Positions 34,332 through 45,758 of a stretch of 64,000 bases of DNA are shown piece by piece (the first letter of the stretch is position 1; each line of letters opens with the position of its first letter). The notes under the pieces are model-generated. The model ran no database searches and had not been told where the DNA came from. It saw nothing but the letters and a program-made list of their open reading frames with translations. The translations under genes and the position numbers were made by a program. The stretch is taken from positions 17,854,501-17,918,500 of the forward strand of contig NC_092672.1 in NCBI RefSeq assembly GCF_964355755.1. The letters run 5' to 3'. The stretch comes from Antedon mediterranea (lineage: Eukaryota; Echinodermata; Crinoidea; Comatulida; Antedonidae).

Positions 34332-34336
34332 ATTAT

Positions 34337-34375
34337 ATTAACTTGCATTGATGAAGGGTTATTGTTGCCCGAAAG
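34337..34375 (+). other. Hammerhead-ribozyme-like core motif (weak)
   Basis: TTGATGA-AGGG-(9 nt)-CCC-GAAA resembles the hammerhead core CUGAUGA-stem II-GAAA, with the first C replaced by T. Penelope-like elements are known to carry hammerhead motifs, and one lies just to the right, but on the opposite strand. I could not pair a convincing stem I or stem III. Confidence 0.25.
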
Positions 34376-34429
34376 CTCTGCTAACCTTTATGGCTGTTTT
34401 ACTTTACTTCTTGTAATTTAGCTTTTCGC

Positions 34430-36350
34430 TTTTTTTTTGTATCTCCATTGAGATCCAGCCACTGATAGGTGGTTCCGGAAAAACAGTCCTGGGCCGTTCT
34501 GTGGACTGCAGAATGGGCATATGTTTCTCAATAATAGCCCGTAATGGAGGCAACCTAGGGTGATAGGTTGTGACTCTGGTCGAATTTGGCTGACGTGGTT
34601 TGTACGTCAGTGTTTGACATTGAGGAATATCTTATGCTTTCTTTATAGCAGTTTCGATGTATTCCTTCTTTTCCGGAGATGTCCGGTTAGTTCTTCGGTA
34701 CGATTCTGAAAATCTAAATCTGAAGAACAGATACGTCTGATACGTAATGCTTGACTGTACGGATGTTTTTAGTACAGTGTCGGGGATGACAACTGCTAGG
34801 GAGCAGGTACATATTTTTATCCGTGGGTTTACGGAATAGGTCAGTTTTGAGTGTACCATTTTCTATGGTCACTATAGTGTCCACAAAATCAACGCTAGTA
34901 GTGGATTTGGTAGCTGTAAATTTGATAGTTGGGTTGGCTGAATTAATATTGAGAAGAAAAGATTCCAAATTATATTTACCATGGTCCAGATCATGAAGAT
35001 GTCGTCAATGTATCTAAACCAAACAAGTGGTTTATTAGGTTGGAGGGACAAAAAATTGGCCTCAAATTGTCCCATAAATAAATTTATAAAAGATGGCGCC
35101 TTTTTTGTGCCCATCGATGTGCCATGAATTTGAAGGTAATGGTCATTTCCAAAAATAAAATTGTTGTTGGTTAAAATCAACATGACCAGTTCTCGTAAAT
35201 GAGCTTTAGTAGGCGTTTTGCCTGGAATTTTGTGTAATTTAAAATACATGCGTCGGCTTCTTCTTCGTGAGGGATATTAGTATACAAAGATGAAACATCT
35301 AATGTAGCCAGAACAGAATTATTAGGTAAATTTTTGAATTTGGTTAATTTTGCGGATAAAGTCCGTGGAGTCCTGAATGAATGAAGGGAGATCAGTTACA
35401 TATGGTCTAAGTAAATCATCCATAATATATTCAGAAATTTTCTCTGTAGCAGTGCCATTGGCCGAAATAATGGGTCTACCAGGATTGCCTGCTTTGTGGA
35501 TTTTAGGTAGGAAATAAATCTGCCTGGAACTGGATTAACCTGTACCAAATGAGGTCCAATCTTAGGATCGATGGAGTGTTTTTTTACCAACAAAGAAACA
35601 GATTTGCCCACCTTATCCGCAATTTCCAGTGTGTGATCCGTTGTAAGTTTACGATAATGAAGAGGATTGTTTAGCTGTCTTAAGGACTCCTCTTCATAAA
35701 ATTTGATGTCCATAGCAACAGTGGCAGAACCTTTGTCAGCGGGTTTAATGATGATATCATTACGCTGAGACGCAATTTGGCAATGGCCTGCCTCTCTTGT
35801 TTTGAGAGATTGTCATGTTTATCTGGATTCGGGACGTACCGTAGTTTTGTACATCCTCCTCAATAGCCTGAATAAATGTTTCTAAAGCTGGTCAACGATT
35901 TTTAGGTGGATTCCAGGAACTTTTTGGTTTAAATTTGCTAATGTTGCCTTCGTTTTGCGTGGTGTTGCTGTCTGAATCGGCAAAATATTCACGTAAACGT
36001 AATCTTCTGGAGAAAGACTCCATATTTAAAGATAGTTGTTGTGCGCCAAACTGCTTTGGTTTTGGGCAGAATTTAAGTTCTCGTGAAATAAGTTTTTTCT
36101 CGCCTTCGGAAAGTCGACAATTAATTTCAACAACTGAATCAGAGGTGTTCAAACGAACCATCTGCAGGGTTTCCTAAAAGCCCTGAAATCATCCGAAGGT
36201 AGAGTCATTTGTGTTGAAAGTCTGTAGGTAGACCAAATTTGTTATGTCCCCTTCGGGCCATTACCGTTAATTGCTTACGGCAATCATTGGCGATAATCCT
36301 AAATTTGTTTTGAAACTCGGATGCAGGAAGTTCTCATTTCAACTTCTTAG
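34430..36350 (-). pseudogene. Decayed Penelope-like retroelement (reverse transcriptase)
   Basis: Minus-strand frames in order: an N-terminal region (LISRELKFCPKPK; 35,892-36,161), SLLVKKHSIDPKIGPHL (35,396-35,713), LREL...ILTNNNFIFGNDHYLQIHGT and SMGTKKAPSFINLFMGQFEA with the catalytic FRYIDDIFMIW (34,872-35,249), then TDLFRKPTDKNMYLLPSSCH (34,714-34,968) and YHPRLPPLR...VFPEPPISGW (about 34,445-34,560). Q-I-x-G-T-x-M-G-T-K-x-A-P and Y-I-D-D-I-F-M-I-W are distinctive of Penelope-like RT. Frameshifts throughout; no GIY-YIG endonuclease domain visible. Confidence 0.85.
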
Positions 36351-37260
36351 TTCTAGAGTGAATTTCAACCTACAGGATATTTTGACGTAACCTTATATTC
36401 ATAGATGATTATACTCAATTTTTAAATATTTCAATTTTGTAATGTAATTTTGTATTGTACGTTGTATTGATGTTTATTTGTTATATTTCTATATTTTTTT
36501 AAAATCTCAAGCAATTCAATTTTTCTCTGTGATTTGTGGATATTTGAATAAATGAAATAAAACTAGATTTGAACTGGCGAGTTCGTGTTATCCGCGAATA
36601 TGCAACATTCACGTCATCAAATTGACATATGAAGATAACTATTTTAGAAGATAATTATCTAAATAATTACATTAATGAAAATTTGAAGAATTTTAGGCAT
36701 GTAAAAGTGCGATGCGCTCTCTTTTAAACGCGATGAGCTTATACGAAAGAGATGAAAATCTGACATTTTGAATTCAACTGGCGATGTGATGACGTCATGA
36801 CATCAGATAGACAAAATTTGTATATGAATTCATATCTACAATTCAACAACTTCCATAATAAGTTTTAATCACATGGGTCACTTTTCATTCCGATGAGATC
36901 TAACAGATTAGAATATACAGTATAGATACAATTAAGTAACTCACGTTATTCTAATTTTTTAATATAATGACGTAATAAAAATAAAAATGTTTTTAACTCA
37001 TGTGAAAGAAAATTGGTTTAGCAAGAACATATAAAAAACTATTTTTCTACGCTTTGTACGAGCTGTGCGCACAATTTCTTGCGCAAAACGCAAGCAAATG
37101 GTCATATGTATCTATTCAGTCACCTTATAAAAAATCATTTGCAATTAAATGTCAAATGTCAATATTAACCAATCACAAAATTTGCCTATAAAACCAAATG
37201 TTCTATAATTCTGTTAAGATATCAATCAATCATATGCAATCAAAAGAGCACATTCATCAT
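36351..37260. repeat. Mixed repeats, including CRE-bearing copy (inverted)
   Basis: 36700-37090 is the inverse of the 18640-19320 family (GATGAGCTxATACGAAAGAG, CAACTGGCGATGTGATGACG, TGACGTCA at 36790). The 36400-36560 stretch ends GAATAAATGAAATAAAAC and may be the 3' tail of a retroelement. No gene seen. Confidence 0.55.
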
Positions 37261-37261
37261 T

Positions 37262-39165
37262 ACACCAGTTGACATAGGTCAAAGGTCCACATTTTAACAA
37301 GTCATATACTAAATAATGCAAAGTTATCCAAACTATAAGATCGATGGTCATAAATGTAATCACATTATTTGATCGGTAAAGTTATGGTATTTCTGATAAT
37401 TTTTCCTAGTGCGCATTATTTTATGTATTTATAATACTGTAAAATAACTAATAAAATCAATATTTCAAAATCTTACGCTGACCTTTAATGATTTGTCACA
37501 ACACATTGCATAGGCAGATCCAAGTGGGCCAGTCAGCCCACCTCGTCCCCCACCTTTAATTTCGACAATACAAAACTTCACCAATTCAATTCAAAATTTC
37601 ACTGATCCCTATCTCTTTCTATTAAATGATCTTGGATTCGTCACTGTGTGGTTTATAAACCGTAGAGAGGACACAAGCAATGTTGAAGCTTGTATAAATG
37701 TTTCTAAAAATAAGTTTGTTTTTTCATTGTCAAGTTCTGCAAATACTGTAAGTTTCAAATGTTTTGATTACCTTTTATAAGGGACCACCAGACTCAGATC
37801 TATAATGCTTTAGGTTTTTACTTTCATTGGCTAATAAAAACTGGAATCCACAACTCACTACACAGACAGACCACAATTTTTATCAAGAGCATATCGTTAG
37901 TATGAGCTTCAATATGGTTGCTAGCCAAAGATAGTTTTTCTGTACAACTTATTGATATTATCTTCTTAAACTAATTTTCCTGTGCATACTGTAGTACAAA
38001 ACCTGTTTATAATAAGGTCCATCTTTTCGAAGGTTGCATATACAGTATACTGTTCAAAGTTAGCAGTATGATGTCAGGAGAATAAACTCATCTGACTCTC
38101 TTCTTTATGTGTCAATTTAACGAACGTAAACTAAACTAACCCTAAATATTTTCATTACAATTCAAGCTTATTCGTAACATTACATAATAATTATTAGAAA
38201 ACAATAGGCTAAAGTATAAAATGAATGAACATCAAAAATCATTATTGGCAGAGTGGCAAGGATCGGAGACTAATAGAACCAAGTCAATGCCAGCTAATAT
38301 AAAATAGCAATGCTTGGAATGATTGTGTTCACTGTAAATTATTATGTCTATTCAGGAATCAATCCTGGTTGTCAAATCCTGGTGGTCACATATAGAGATA
38401 ATCAACAATTTTTTGCAGAACTAGACAATGACCAAACTCTTCACAGAATAGTGTCTGGAAGTCATCTCATTTAGAATCATTTTAATGATAGCAATGCATA
38501 TGCCCTGTTGGTGCACAGGCTAGTGTTCGGATAGTCCAGAAAACCATGGACATGTGTTCCAGATTTATATATTCACTATGGGTTGGTATGTATATATTCT
38601 GAATATTACTATGTTCTGATTGCAATGGGGATGAAAAAAGTAATAACCAATAGTATAGTAAGATTTGTTAAACGCTTATATCCACCAAAGTGCTCAAGGC
38701 ACCTGTGAAAGAAACAATCCGTAAACTTGAAAAAATTAACAAATCTAGACAAAAACACATAATTGCATTTTGTTTACCAGTTAGGGTGCACAGACTGGCT
38801 ATAGTACATAACTATGTATTCTCAGTTATCCGAGTATTACCTAGACAAATAAAAATCAAAAGTATATGTAGCCAACATAAAGAAACATATATCAAATCAT
38901 GAATGAATATTGCATATTATTCTGACACATTTTTGCGAAATGAATTTGTCAAGATTTTGCTTTAACCATTTATTTTATTTAAGGTCAGCGTAACATTTCA
39001 TCTGTCTGATTTGATTAATTATTATATTAATCAAAAGTATAATAAAATAGAAAAACTTTATTGATCAAATAATTTGATTACTTGTAAAACAATCGATATC
39101 ATAGTTTGGACAAGTTTGCATTTATTTGCAATATTAAAATGTTGACTTTTGACCTTATGTCAACT
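37262..39165. mobile_element. 1.9-kb element with diverged inverted arms
   Basis: ACCAGTTGACATAGGTCAAA near 37264 is inverted near 39135-39165 (TTTTGACCTTATGTCAACTG), and TCTTACGCTGACCTTT at about 37471 is inverted at 38981-38995 (AAGGTCAGCGTAAC). The interior holds an open frame at 38690-38902 that I do not recognise. Confidence 0.55.
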
Positions 39166-39599
39166 GATGAAATTATGTATGTTCTCTTTTACATTATTAG
39201 AAGATTCAGTTGAAACGGATATCCAGTCAACACTTTCATGTGGATTGAAAATAGGAAATTCAATTATACAGATTCCCAAAGGAAATTCTTGTCATGTAAA
39301 TATTATAGTTTCTAACCGAACAAACAAAGATATTGTTATTGAAAGACGAACATAGTTAGGCACTTTATACTTCAACAAAATCAAATCTATTATTACCAAA
39401 GAAACTCAATCACCTGAGAAACCTGACCTTGACAATGCCCATAATGTGAATGTGATCCAGATACTGATAGGGAGCCACCAATCGATTTGTCCCATCTATC
39501 AGATCAACAGAAGACAATTGTCAAACGCATGCTCAAAGAAGAAGCGAACGCATTTGCAAAAAAATGACCAAGATATGGGACAAATTGATGAACTCGAAA

Positions 39600-40255
39600 T
39601 GAATATAAACTAAACGACACCACACCAGTCCAGCGAACATATCAGTCGATTCCACGTCCACTGTATGAGGAAGTTAAGGATTACATTACTGATCTACTCA
39701 ATCGTGGATGGATCCAAAAATCCACCTCTCCATATTCATCACCGATAGTCTTCGTACGGAAAAAAGATGGATCCCTCATACTGTGTATAGACTATCGACA
39801 ATTAAACCTAAAGACCATTACAGATCGACAACCAATTCCAGGAATTCAAGACATAGTGGATGGTTTGGGAGGACGCTGGCTGTTGGTTCTCTACACTAAA
39901 CCAAGGTCTATGGATTCGCATTCCATTTGGCCTAAACAAAGCCCCAGCTGTGTATCAACGGTATATGGAATATTGCCTCGCTGACCTAAATAATGAGATA
40001 TGTACTGTGTACTTAGATGATGTCTTAATATATAGTTCAACATTTGAAGAACATGTCGACAGGGTTAGAAGAGTGTTAGCACGTATGCAGCAACATGGCA
40101 TGAAGTTACGCCCTTCAAAATGCTCTTTCTTCCAGCCTAAAGTTAAGTATCTGGGTAGAATTGTTTCCAAAGATGGCTACTGTATTGACCAAAAAAAAAA
40201 ACAGCAGCACTGGAAGCAATTAAGAACAAGAGACCATCCACTGTTGGAGAAGTAG
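39600..40255 (+). pseudogene. Gypsy reverse transcriptase domain
   Basis: Segments [48 protein letters not shown] and [10 protein letters not shown] (catalytic Y-L-D-D at about 40,012-40,023), then [20 protein letters not shown]. At least two frame changes occur before 39,900 and one after an A-run near 40,192. Confidence 0.9.
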
Positions 40256-40467
40256 ACCAGATAGTTGGCTTATTAGGATATTACCGTCGGTACATTCCAA
40301 ACTTCTCTCGTCGTGCGAAAGCGTTGTATGATCTTTTGAAAACATCAAAACAAGACAACGAAACTAGCCAATCGACAAAACCGAAACGTAATCACAACAA
40401 GAGAAATAGAAAAAAACACATAAGTCCTAAAGAGTCCATTAGCTGAGAGAAACGCCACCAGAAGACT

Positions 40468-41800
40468 TTGAATTCATTAATTTCATGTTTGAATGAACCA
40501 CCTATCATGGCATATCCTGATTTTTCACTTCCATTCATTCTCCATACTGATGCTTCTCAAGAGGGTCTCGGCGCTGTATTATATCAAAAGCAACATGGTC
40601 ACCCTCGTGTCATCGGCTATGGTTCACGAACTCTATCACCGGCAGAGAAGAACTATCATCTGCACTCTGGGAAGTTAGAATTCTTAGCGTTGAAATGGGC
40701 CGTAACAGAAAAATTCAGAGATTATCTATATTATTCAAAAACATACGACCATATATGTAACAGGGTAACAGGTATGCTTATACCCAAATACTTGAATGAT
40801 TTATCTGCTGAATCTGACTTGAATCTGAGAAACCTTGTGGGACCCATTAAAGTAAAAGCTGGAATGAGAAGTGACCATGCTATAAATAGATGAGTCACCT
40901 TATCCAAGTGGCGGGAAAATGGTCATGAATATTTATTGTATAATGTTTCAGTATGGGTCAGTTCATAAATGGACAAGGGATTTTGTTAATTGATTGGCAT
41001 TTTTAATAGTTTCTTATTTTGTGTAACCGAATTTAAATTGATAATTGCATGTGTATGACTCAAGTTACAATACAATCGGTCTGTAAACTACGAAATAACG
41101 TTATGATAAATGTATATACCATCGGTTAAAAATTGTCATAGTACCTAACTGGGAATGGATGACACTTACTAGTGCCTAGGCCAAAGTGAAGGTTTTCATC
41201 TCCTTCCGACTGGTTACTAGGTAAGCATCTATATTTTTATCTCTCTTAATTTTAGAATTGTTTTACTACAGTTAATATAGTTGATTAGTTATTTGATTGT
41301 TATACTAGACACAACGCAATAGTAGCCTATACTGTCGTTAATGATACGATCGATCGATCACTGATATGTTATTTTAAATATAGTAACACTGTTTTTGTTA
41401 TACAGTATCTTCTTCCAAATGGTTACTAGCTTCAATAAAAGAATTTAACTTTTCCAAACCAAGAACTGTCTCTGTGGATGATTTTGTGTTTGTGCCAGTG
41501 CTGCAGCTCCGGAAAATACTACGCGATAAAGCTACGCGATAAAGCTACGACGCTATATAGTACGAACCTGTTACATATATACTGACAATAATCCATTGAC
41601 CTATGTATTGACCACGGCCAAACTTAATGCTACGGGACACCGCTGGGTAGCAGAATTAGCGGATTATCATTCAGATAAAATATAGACCAGGTCGAATACA
41701 TCAGGATGCCGACACCTTGTCAAGAATCCCGCTTGATCTAAAACAATTGGAAAAGTTGTGTTCGGAAGAAATATCTGAAGAGGTCATGCAAGCGGCAGTC
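40468..41800 (+). pseudogene. Gypsy RNase H domain, split by an LTR insertion
   Basis: PDFSLPFILHTDASQEGLGA and SRTLSPAEKNYHLHSGKLEF with ALKWAVTEKFRDYL lie left of the insertion (to 40,755); DNNPLTYVLTTAKLNATGHR and WVAELADYHF resume right of it (from about 41,581). The catalytic D (H-T-D-A-S) and E (x-L-E-F/x-L-A-L) are present. Confidence 0.88.
40756..41575. mobile_element. 820-bp solo LTR inserted in the gypsy RNase H region
   Basis: Begins TGTAACAGG and ends CCTGTTACA, with a TATA duplication on each side (40752-40755 and 41576-41579). The interrupted RNase H sequence resumes directly after. TG...CA ends, size, an AATAAA at about 41436 and lack of internal genes identify a solo LTR, left by recombination between two LTRs. 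It is from a different LTR family than its host as far as can be judged. Confidence 0.88.
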
Positions 41801-42027
41801 CATGGTGTGAATGCTTAGGCAGAAGGCTTAACTACATGGTCAGATCATAGATCCAGATATTGAGAAACCCTTAAGACCCTTAATTAATAACCTCTGCCCA
41901 GAAGATATAAAGACAGTTCTAACACAAGATCCAGCCATTAATAGAGTCCTAAAGTATAAGGCCAAGGGGCGCTGGCCAACTCGAAAAGAAAGAAAGAACG
42001 AGACCAAAACAAAAACGTCAATCATGC

Positions 42028-42956
42028 ATGAGTGGAAACAAGCTGCAAGTTGGACATGATGGTATTCTCCGACGCTGCACCACAACACGTTCTCAGATCG
42101 TCCTTCCAGAAAAATACAAACAGTTAGTATACACAGAATTGCATAGTAACATGGGACAACTTGGTCCAGAACGAGTTGTACATATGGCACGAGAGGGGTT
42201 TTATTGGCCACATATGGAAGCAGAAATAGAGGATTACATCACATCTGCCGATGTCTGATCCAGAAGAAATCAGTTCGTATAACCAGAGCTCCTTTAGTCA
42301 ATATCATTACGACTCAACCCTTTGAACTTGTTTCTATCGATTATGTACACTTGAAAAAGAGCAAAGGCGGATATGAGTATATTTTAGTAATTATGGACCA
42401 CTTTACTCGATTTGCGCAAGCATATCCGACAAGGAATAAGAGCGGTAAAACTGCAGCCAACTTAATCTTCAATGACTTTATACTGCGATTTTGATTTCCA
42501 AAGACATTGCACCATGACCAGGGTCGGGAATTTGAAAATCACTTATTTACCAATCTTGAAGCTTACTCTGGGATCTAACATTCACGTACCCCACCTTATC
42601 ACCCTCAAGGCAATGGCCAAGTGGAAAGGTTAAATCGAACGTTGCTTGGAATGCTACGAACCTTGTCCGAAAACCAGAAGGACAACTGGAAGGAATCACT
42701 CAATAAAGTTGTTCATGCTTATAACTGCACTCGCCATGATTCAACAGGGTACTCACCGTTTTATCTACTCTACGGCAGACCTCCTTGTCTACCAATTGAC
42801 ATTGCCTTCGGGTTAGACAATCAAGACGATGGAAAGACTGTTGACACACGAGAGTATGCACAACGATGGAACCAACAAATGAGAGAGGCCTATACATTAG
42901 CCGCAGAGAGTTCCAACAACAGTGCCAAAAGAAGTAAAACTCATTACGACATCTAA
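42028..42956 (+). pseudogene. Gypsy integrase (zinc finger, catalytic core, C-terminal part)
   Basis: [20 protein letters not shown] and [20 protein letters not shown] contain the two histidines of the H-H-C-C finger; [19 protein letters not shown] begins the core with the first catalytic D; HHDQGREFENHLF holds the second D; then [20 protein letters not shown] supplies the glutamate. A frameshift lies near 42,250 and another near 42,490; a stop interrupts near 42,578. Confidence 0.9.
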
Positions 42957-43707
42957 GCTAAAGGTGTACTTTTATTACCTTATTTGTTCGAAGGCTTGGG
43001 AAGACAGAAGGTCCTTCCAAAGCAGTGAGGATGAGGAGGAAGCAATGACGGTAACGTTTGGGAATCAAATCTAGACCAACACGGAATAGGAGATCCCCCC
43101 AGAACCACTACAGTATTATACATTAGGCACCCACAATGGCCACCGTAAGTAAATAATGATCCACGCACTACCTCCACAATTTCCAGTTTATTTTTACAAT
43201 CCGTCAAATCCATACCTATCGAATCCTCAACTTATTATTTAGCAGTACATATCACTTATCAGAAAATGTTTGTAGTTATACGATTGTATAGATGACCAAT
43301 TTCAGTTTTTTTAATTATCCAGTTATAGTAGATTTAGTTTTGAACATTTATTAACATCTAAGAAGATAGGCCTACTGTTAGAAGAGATGTGCGCGCACAT
43401 GTAAGAAGAGATGAGCGTGCACATGATAAGAGCAGCTATGTTGGTAATATACAAAGAATGTCACACTTTATCGGGTGATCTGTTCTATGGCAAATGATCA
43501 ATTTCAAGTGGACTGCAAAGCCCGGAAGCTTAACATTAATTTGTTTTGTTTGTAAAGATTGTTGTATTATTTAGTAGCCTGATACAGAAAAAATAAGAAT
43601 TGTGCAGTATTTGTTTCTTTCAAGTGGATATCTTTATTTAAAGTTAGTAGACTCATTGTTGTTAGTTAAGGTTCCCTTTTAAGTTACGATGTCGGGGACA
43701 CCATCAC
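42957..43707. other. Post-pol region of the gypsy element
   Basis: No coding sequence recognised. Contains short GCGCGCACATG-type repeats near 43390-43430 and a frame on the minus strand without family features. Confidence 0.4.
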
Positions 43708-43980
43708 TTTGGCTGGGGAGAGTGTAAGCAGCACAGAAATTAGACCCCATAAATTTAGTTCAAAGACCTTTGAAGTATCACATGACCTCCTTCGCAGCTA
43801 AGGTTGGGTCTCTGGAATTTGACTTATCATTAAATAGTCCGATATTGAGACACCAACAAGTGCATTTACGTTGTGTATATTATTTCACATATCATTTTGG
43901 GACCTGGATAACATTAAGTATACATACAGTATACACAGTATATATTGTATACATACTGCATAACAGTGTAGCATAGGTGA
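43708..43980 (+). repeat. Polypurine tract and probable start of gypsy 3' LTR
   Basis: TTGGCTGGGGAGAG immediately precedes TGTAAGCAGC (TG at 43723), the expected PPT|LTR junction of Ty3/gypsy elements, some 750 bp after the pol stop. With no 5' LTR to compare, the LTR end cannot be fixed. Confidence 0.55.
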
Positions 43981-44279
43981 AATTACGGGGCTCGCCTTTT
44001 ATTCCAATTTTTAACATGGTGATGTCATCAAAAAGAAACACAAAGATAGCAAATTGGGAATAAAATAATCTGAGCAATATATTAACATGTAGAAAGAGAT
44101 TCGAATACGTAGAATAGAGATGCGCGCTCTTTTAAATGTGATAACTATGAAGTTGCCCAGAATAGATCTGCGTCCGGCCCAGGGCAAACTTATCAATTGC
44201 CGACCCAGGGCCGACCCAGGGCCGGCCTAAATCGTAAGTGTAAATGGGGTCTATGATGCAAAAGATGAAACCAACTTTT

Positions 44280-44640
44280 TTTATTCAACTGGCCATATTA
44301 TGATGACTTCACAACATCCGATTTTTATTTAAATGTGATGAGCTATGACGAAAGAGACAATCCTATATTTTATATTCGAGTGGCCATACAATGACGTCAT
44401 AACATCCTAGGGGTAAAAATTCTACAACTTATCTTCTTCTTGCATAATAAGTTAACACAATTTGGGGTCACCTTTGATCCTGAAGAGCCATTATAATAGA
44501 TTCAAAATAGACATTATTTTGACAATATTTTTGTAACTTTTCAACTAAAACGCGCGCAAATGGTCTAAATCAACGTTTTCCTATGACATCATTTTAATTT
44601 GAAATGATGTCAATCTTTTTTTAAATAATGACTGCTAGGA
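44280..44640 (-). repeat. CRE-bearing dispersed repeat (inverted copy)
   Basis: Inverse of parts of 18640-19320 and 57900-58580: AAATGTGATGAGCTATGACG, GAGTGGCCATACAATGACGT, CAATTTGGGGTCACC and AACTAAAACGCGCGCAAATG. TGACGTCA at 44392. Preceded at 44190-44225 by tandem CCGACCCAGGG units. Confidence 0.72.
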
Positions 44641-44710
44641 AAGGGTGGAAAATCATAATTCAAGAAAAAAACACACATTATTCGGCGTTTCATTATTAAT
44701 ATATTATAAC

Positions 44711-45541
44711 AAAGAATATATCACAAGAATGAGTATTCCGCGATTTTTGCATGAGAAATTTGTAACAGAGAGCGCCAGTGAGTGATGCCCGCCCTCATAA
44801 GGGCGGATGTATACATACTAAATAAGACTTGATTTAATAGATATTATACATGTCACATTAAATAGAATTATGATAATAGTTTTTGCAATTGTAAACTATT
44901 TTATAATACATATTTATTAACAAACTAGTGTACATTCACTTTTACAGACAATTATTTACTAACATGCTAAGTTAGTTCACAAAAAAGGCCTAACACAGCA
45001 ACACCAAAAATCAATGAATCGTTACTCAGCACGGCCTATTCTTTACCATTGCCGTGTACTACTCTACGCCCGGTAAATTAAGTATTGTTTTTATGATATA
45101 AATTAGTATAAAATACATGTTATTAATAGGACAAAATGTTAAATGTTATTAACATTTATTTGTTTTACCAGAAACAAGTTAAATATAGGAATATTATTAA
45201 ACAATCTTTCGTGAAAACGCGTAAACAGCAACACGCCCGGTCACGCTATCGTAGCGCCCGGTTGATAAAGCAAACTGTTTATACGGCAGTTTTTACTAAA
45301 TAAATTGCATAAAACGAACAATTAAATATCCAAATAGTATTTAACATGATGTTGGCATGTAGTTGATAACATTTGTTATCATGAAAATACTACCGGTGGT
45401 CTAGCCTTTGATTATTGAAACCGTCACAAAAAGTTGTATACATCCCAGATACATCCACACTTATGGCGGCGCCCTACCACATGGACAATATTACTGTTAC
45501 AGGGAAAATCGCGGAATACTCATTCTTGTGATATATTCTTT
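44711..45541. repeat. Inverted repeat (37-bp perfect arms) directly upstream of TBL2
   Basis: 44711-44747 (AAAGAATATATCACAAGAAT...) is the exact reverse complement of 45505-45541. The enclosed roughly 760 bp has no coding sequence. The right arm ends 66 bp before the TBL2 start codon, so this element, if it is one, forms the presumed 5' UTR or promoter. Confidence 0.85.
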
Positions 45542-45607
45542 GATTATAATAAGTCCATAGTTTTTGGAAGCGCCAACAACGGGAGCTTTTGGTTTTTGCA
45601 AAACAAC

Positions 45608-45758
45608 ATGGCGAGTAACGTGGCTGGGGATGATGCTTCTACAGAAAGCGTACCAGTTTTTGTTTTAACAGCTGCGGTTGGGGCCATAGTTTTAGTTCTT
45701 ATATTTTTATGTGGAGCGGGAAGAGGTGGGGATAAACAAGAAAAACATAAAGAAGATG
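45608..45758 (+). CDS. TBL2: TBL2 exon 1: membrane anchor
   Basis: ATG at 45608 in the strong context AACAACATGG; 50 codons plus one base; donor GTATAT after 45758. Encodes MASNVAGDDASTESVPVF, then about 20 hydrophobic residues and GAGRGGDKQEKHKED. The layout (short lumenal end, one TM span, basic tail) fits TBL2. An in-frame ATG at 45434 exists, but the intervening residues look like untranslated sequence, so I choose 45608. By itself this exon is low in information; its assignment rests on frame-compatible splicing to exon 2, 11 kb away on the same strand. Confidence 0.75.

Larger units (their letters stand above)
39185..43722 (+). pseudogene. Ty3/gypsy LTR retrotransposon pol, broken
   Basis: Reading along the plus strand in several frames: pre-RT segment (GNSIIQIPKGNSCHVNII, 39,260), RT (from about 39,600), RNase H, integrase zinc finger, integrase core and C-terminal region, ending in a stop near 42,955. 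Order protease/RT-RNase H-integrase is the Ty3/gypsy arrangement. No gag and no 5' LTR are visible; the left side is truncated near 39,185 at the inverted-repeat element. Stops, frameshifts and an 820-bp LTR insertion make it inactive. Confidence 0.88.

Noticed and set aside
38690-38902. 70-codon frame inside the 37.3-39.2 kb inverted element as a transposase
   Set aside because: No catalytic or DNA-binding motif recognisable; too short to judge.
45434-45607. Upstream in-frame ATG as TBL2 start
   Set aside because: The extra 58 codons overlap the inverted-repeat arm and look untranslated; ATG 45608 has a better context and gives the expected short N terminus.
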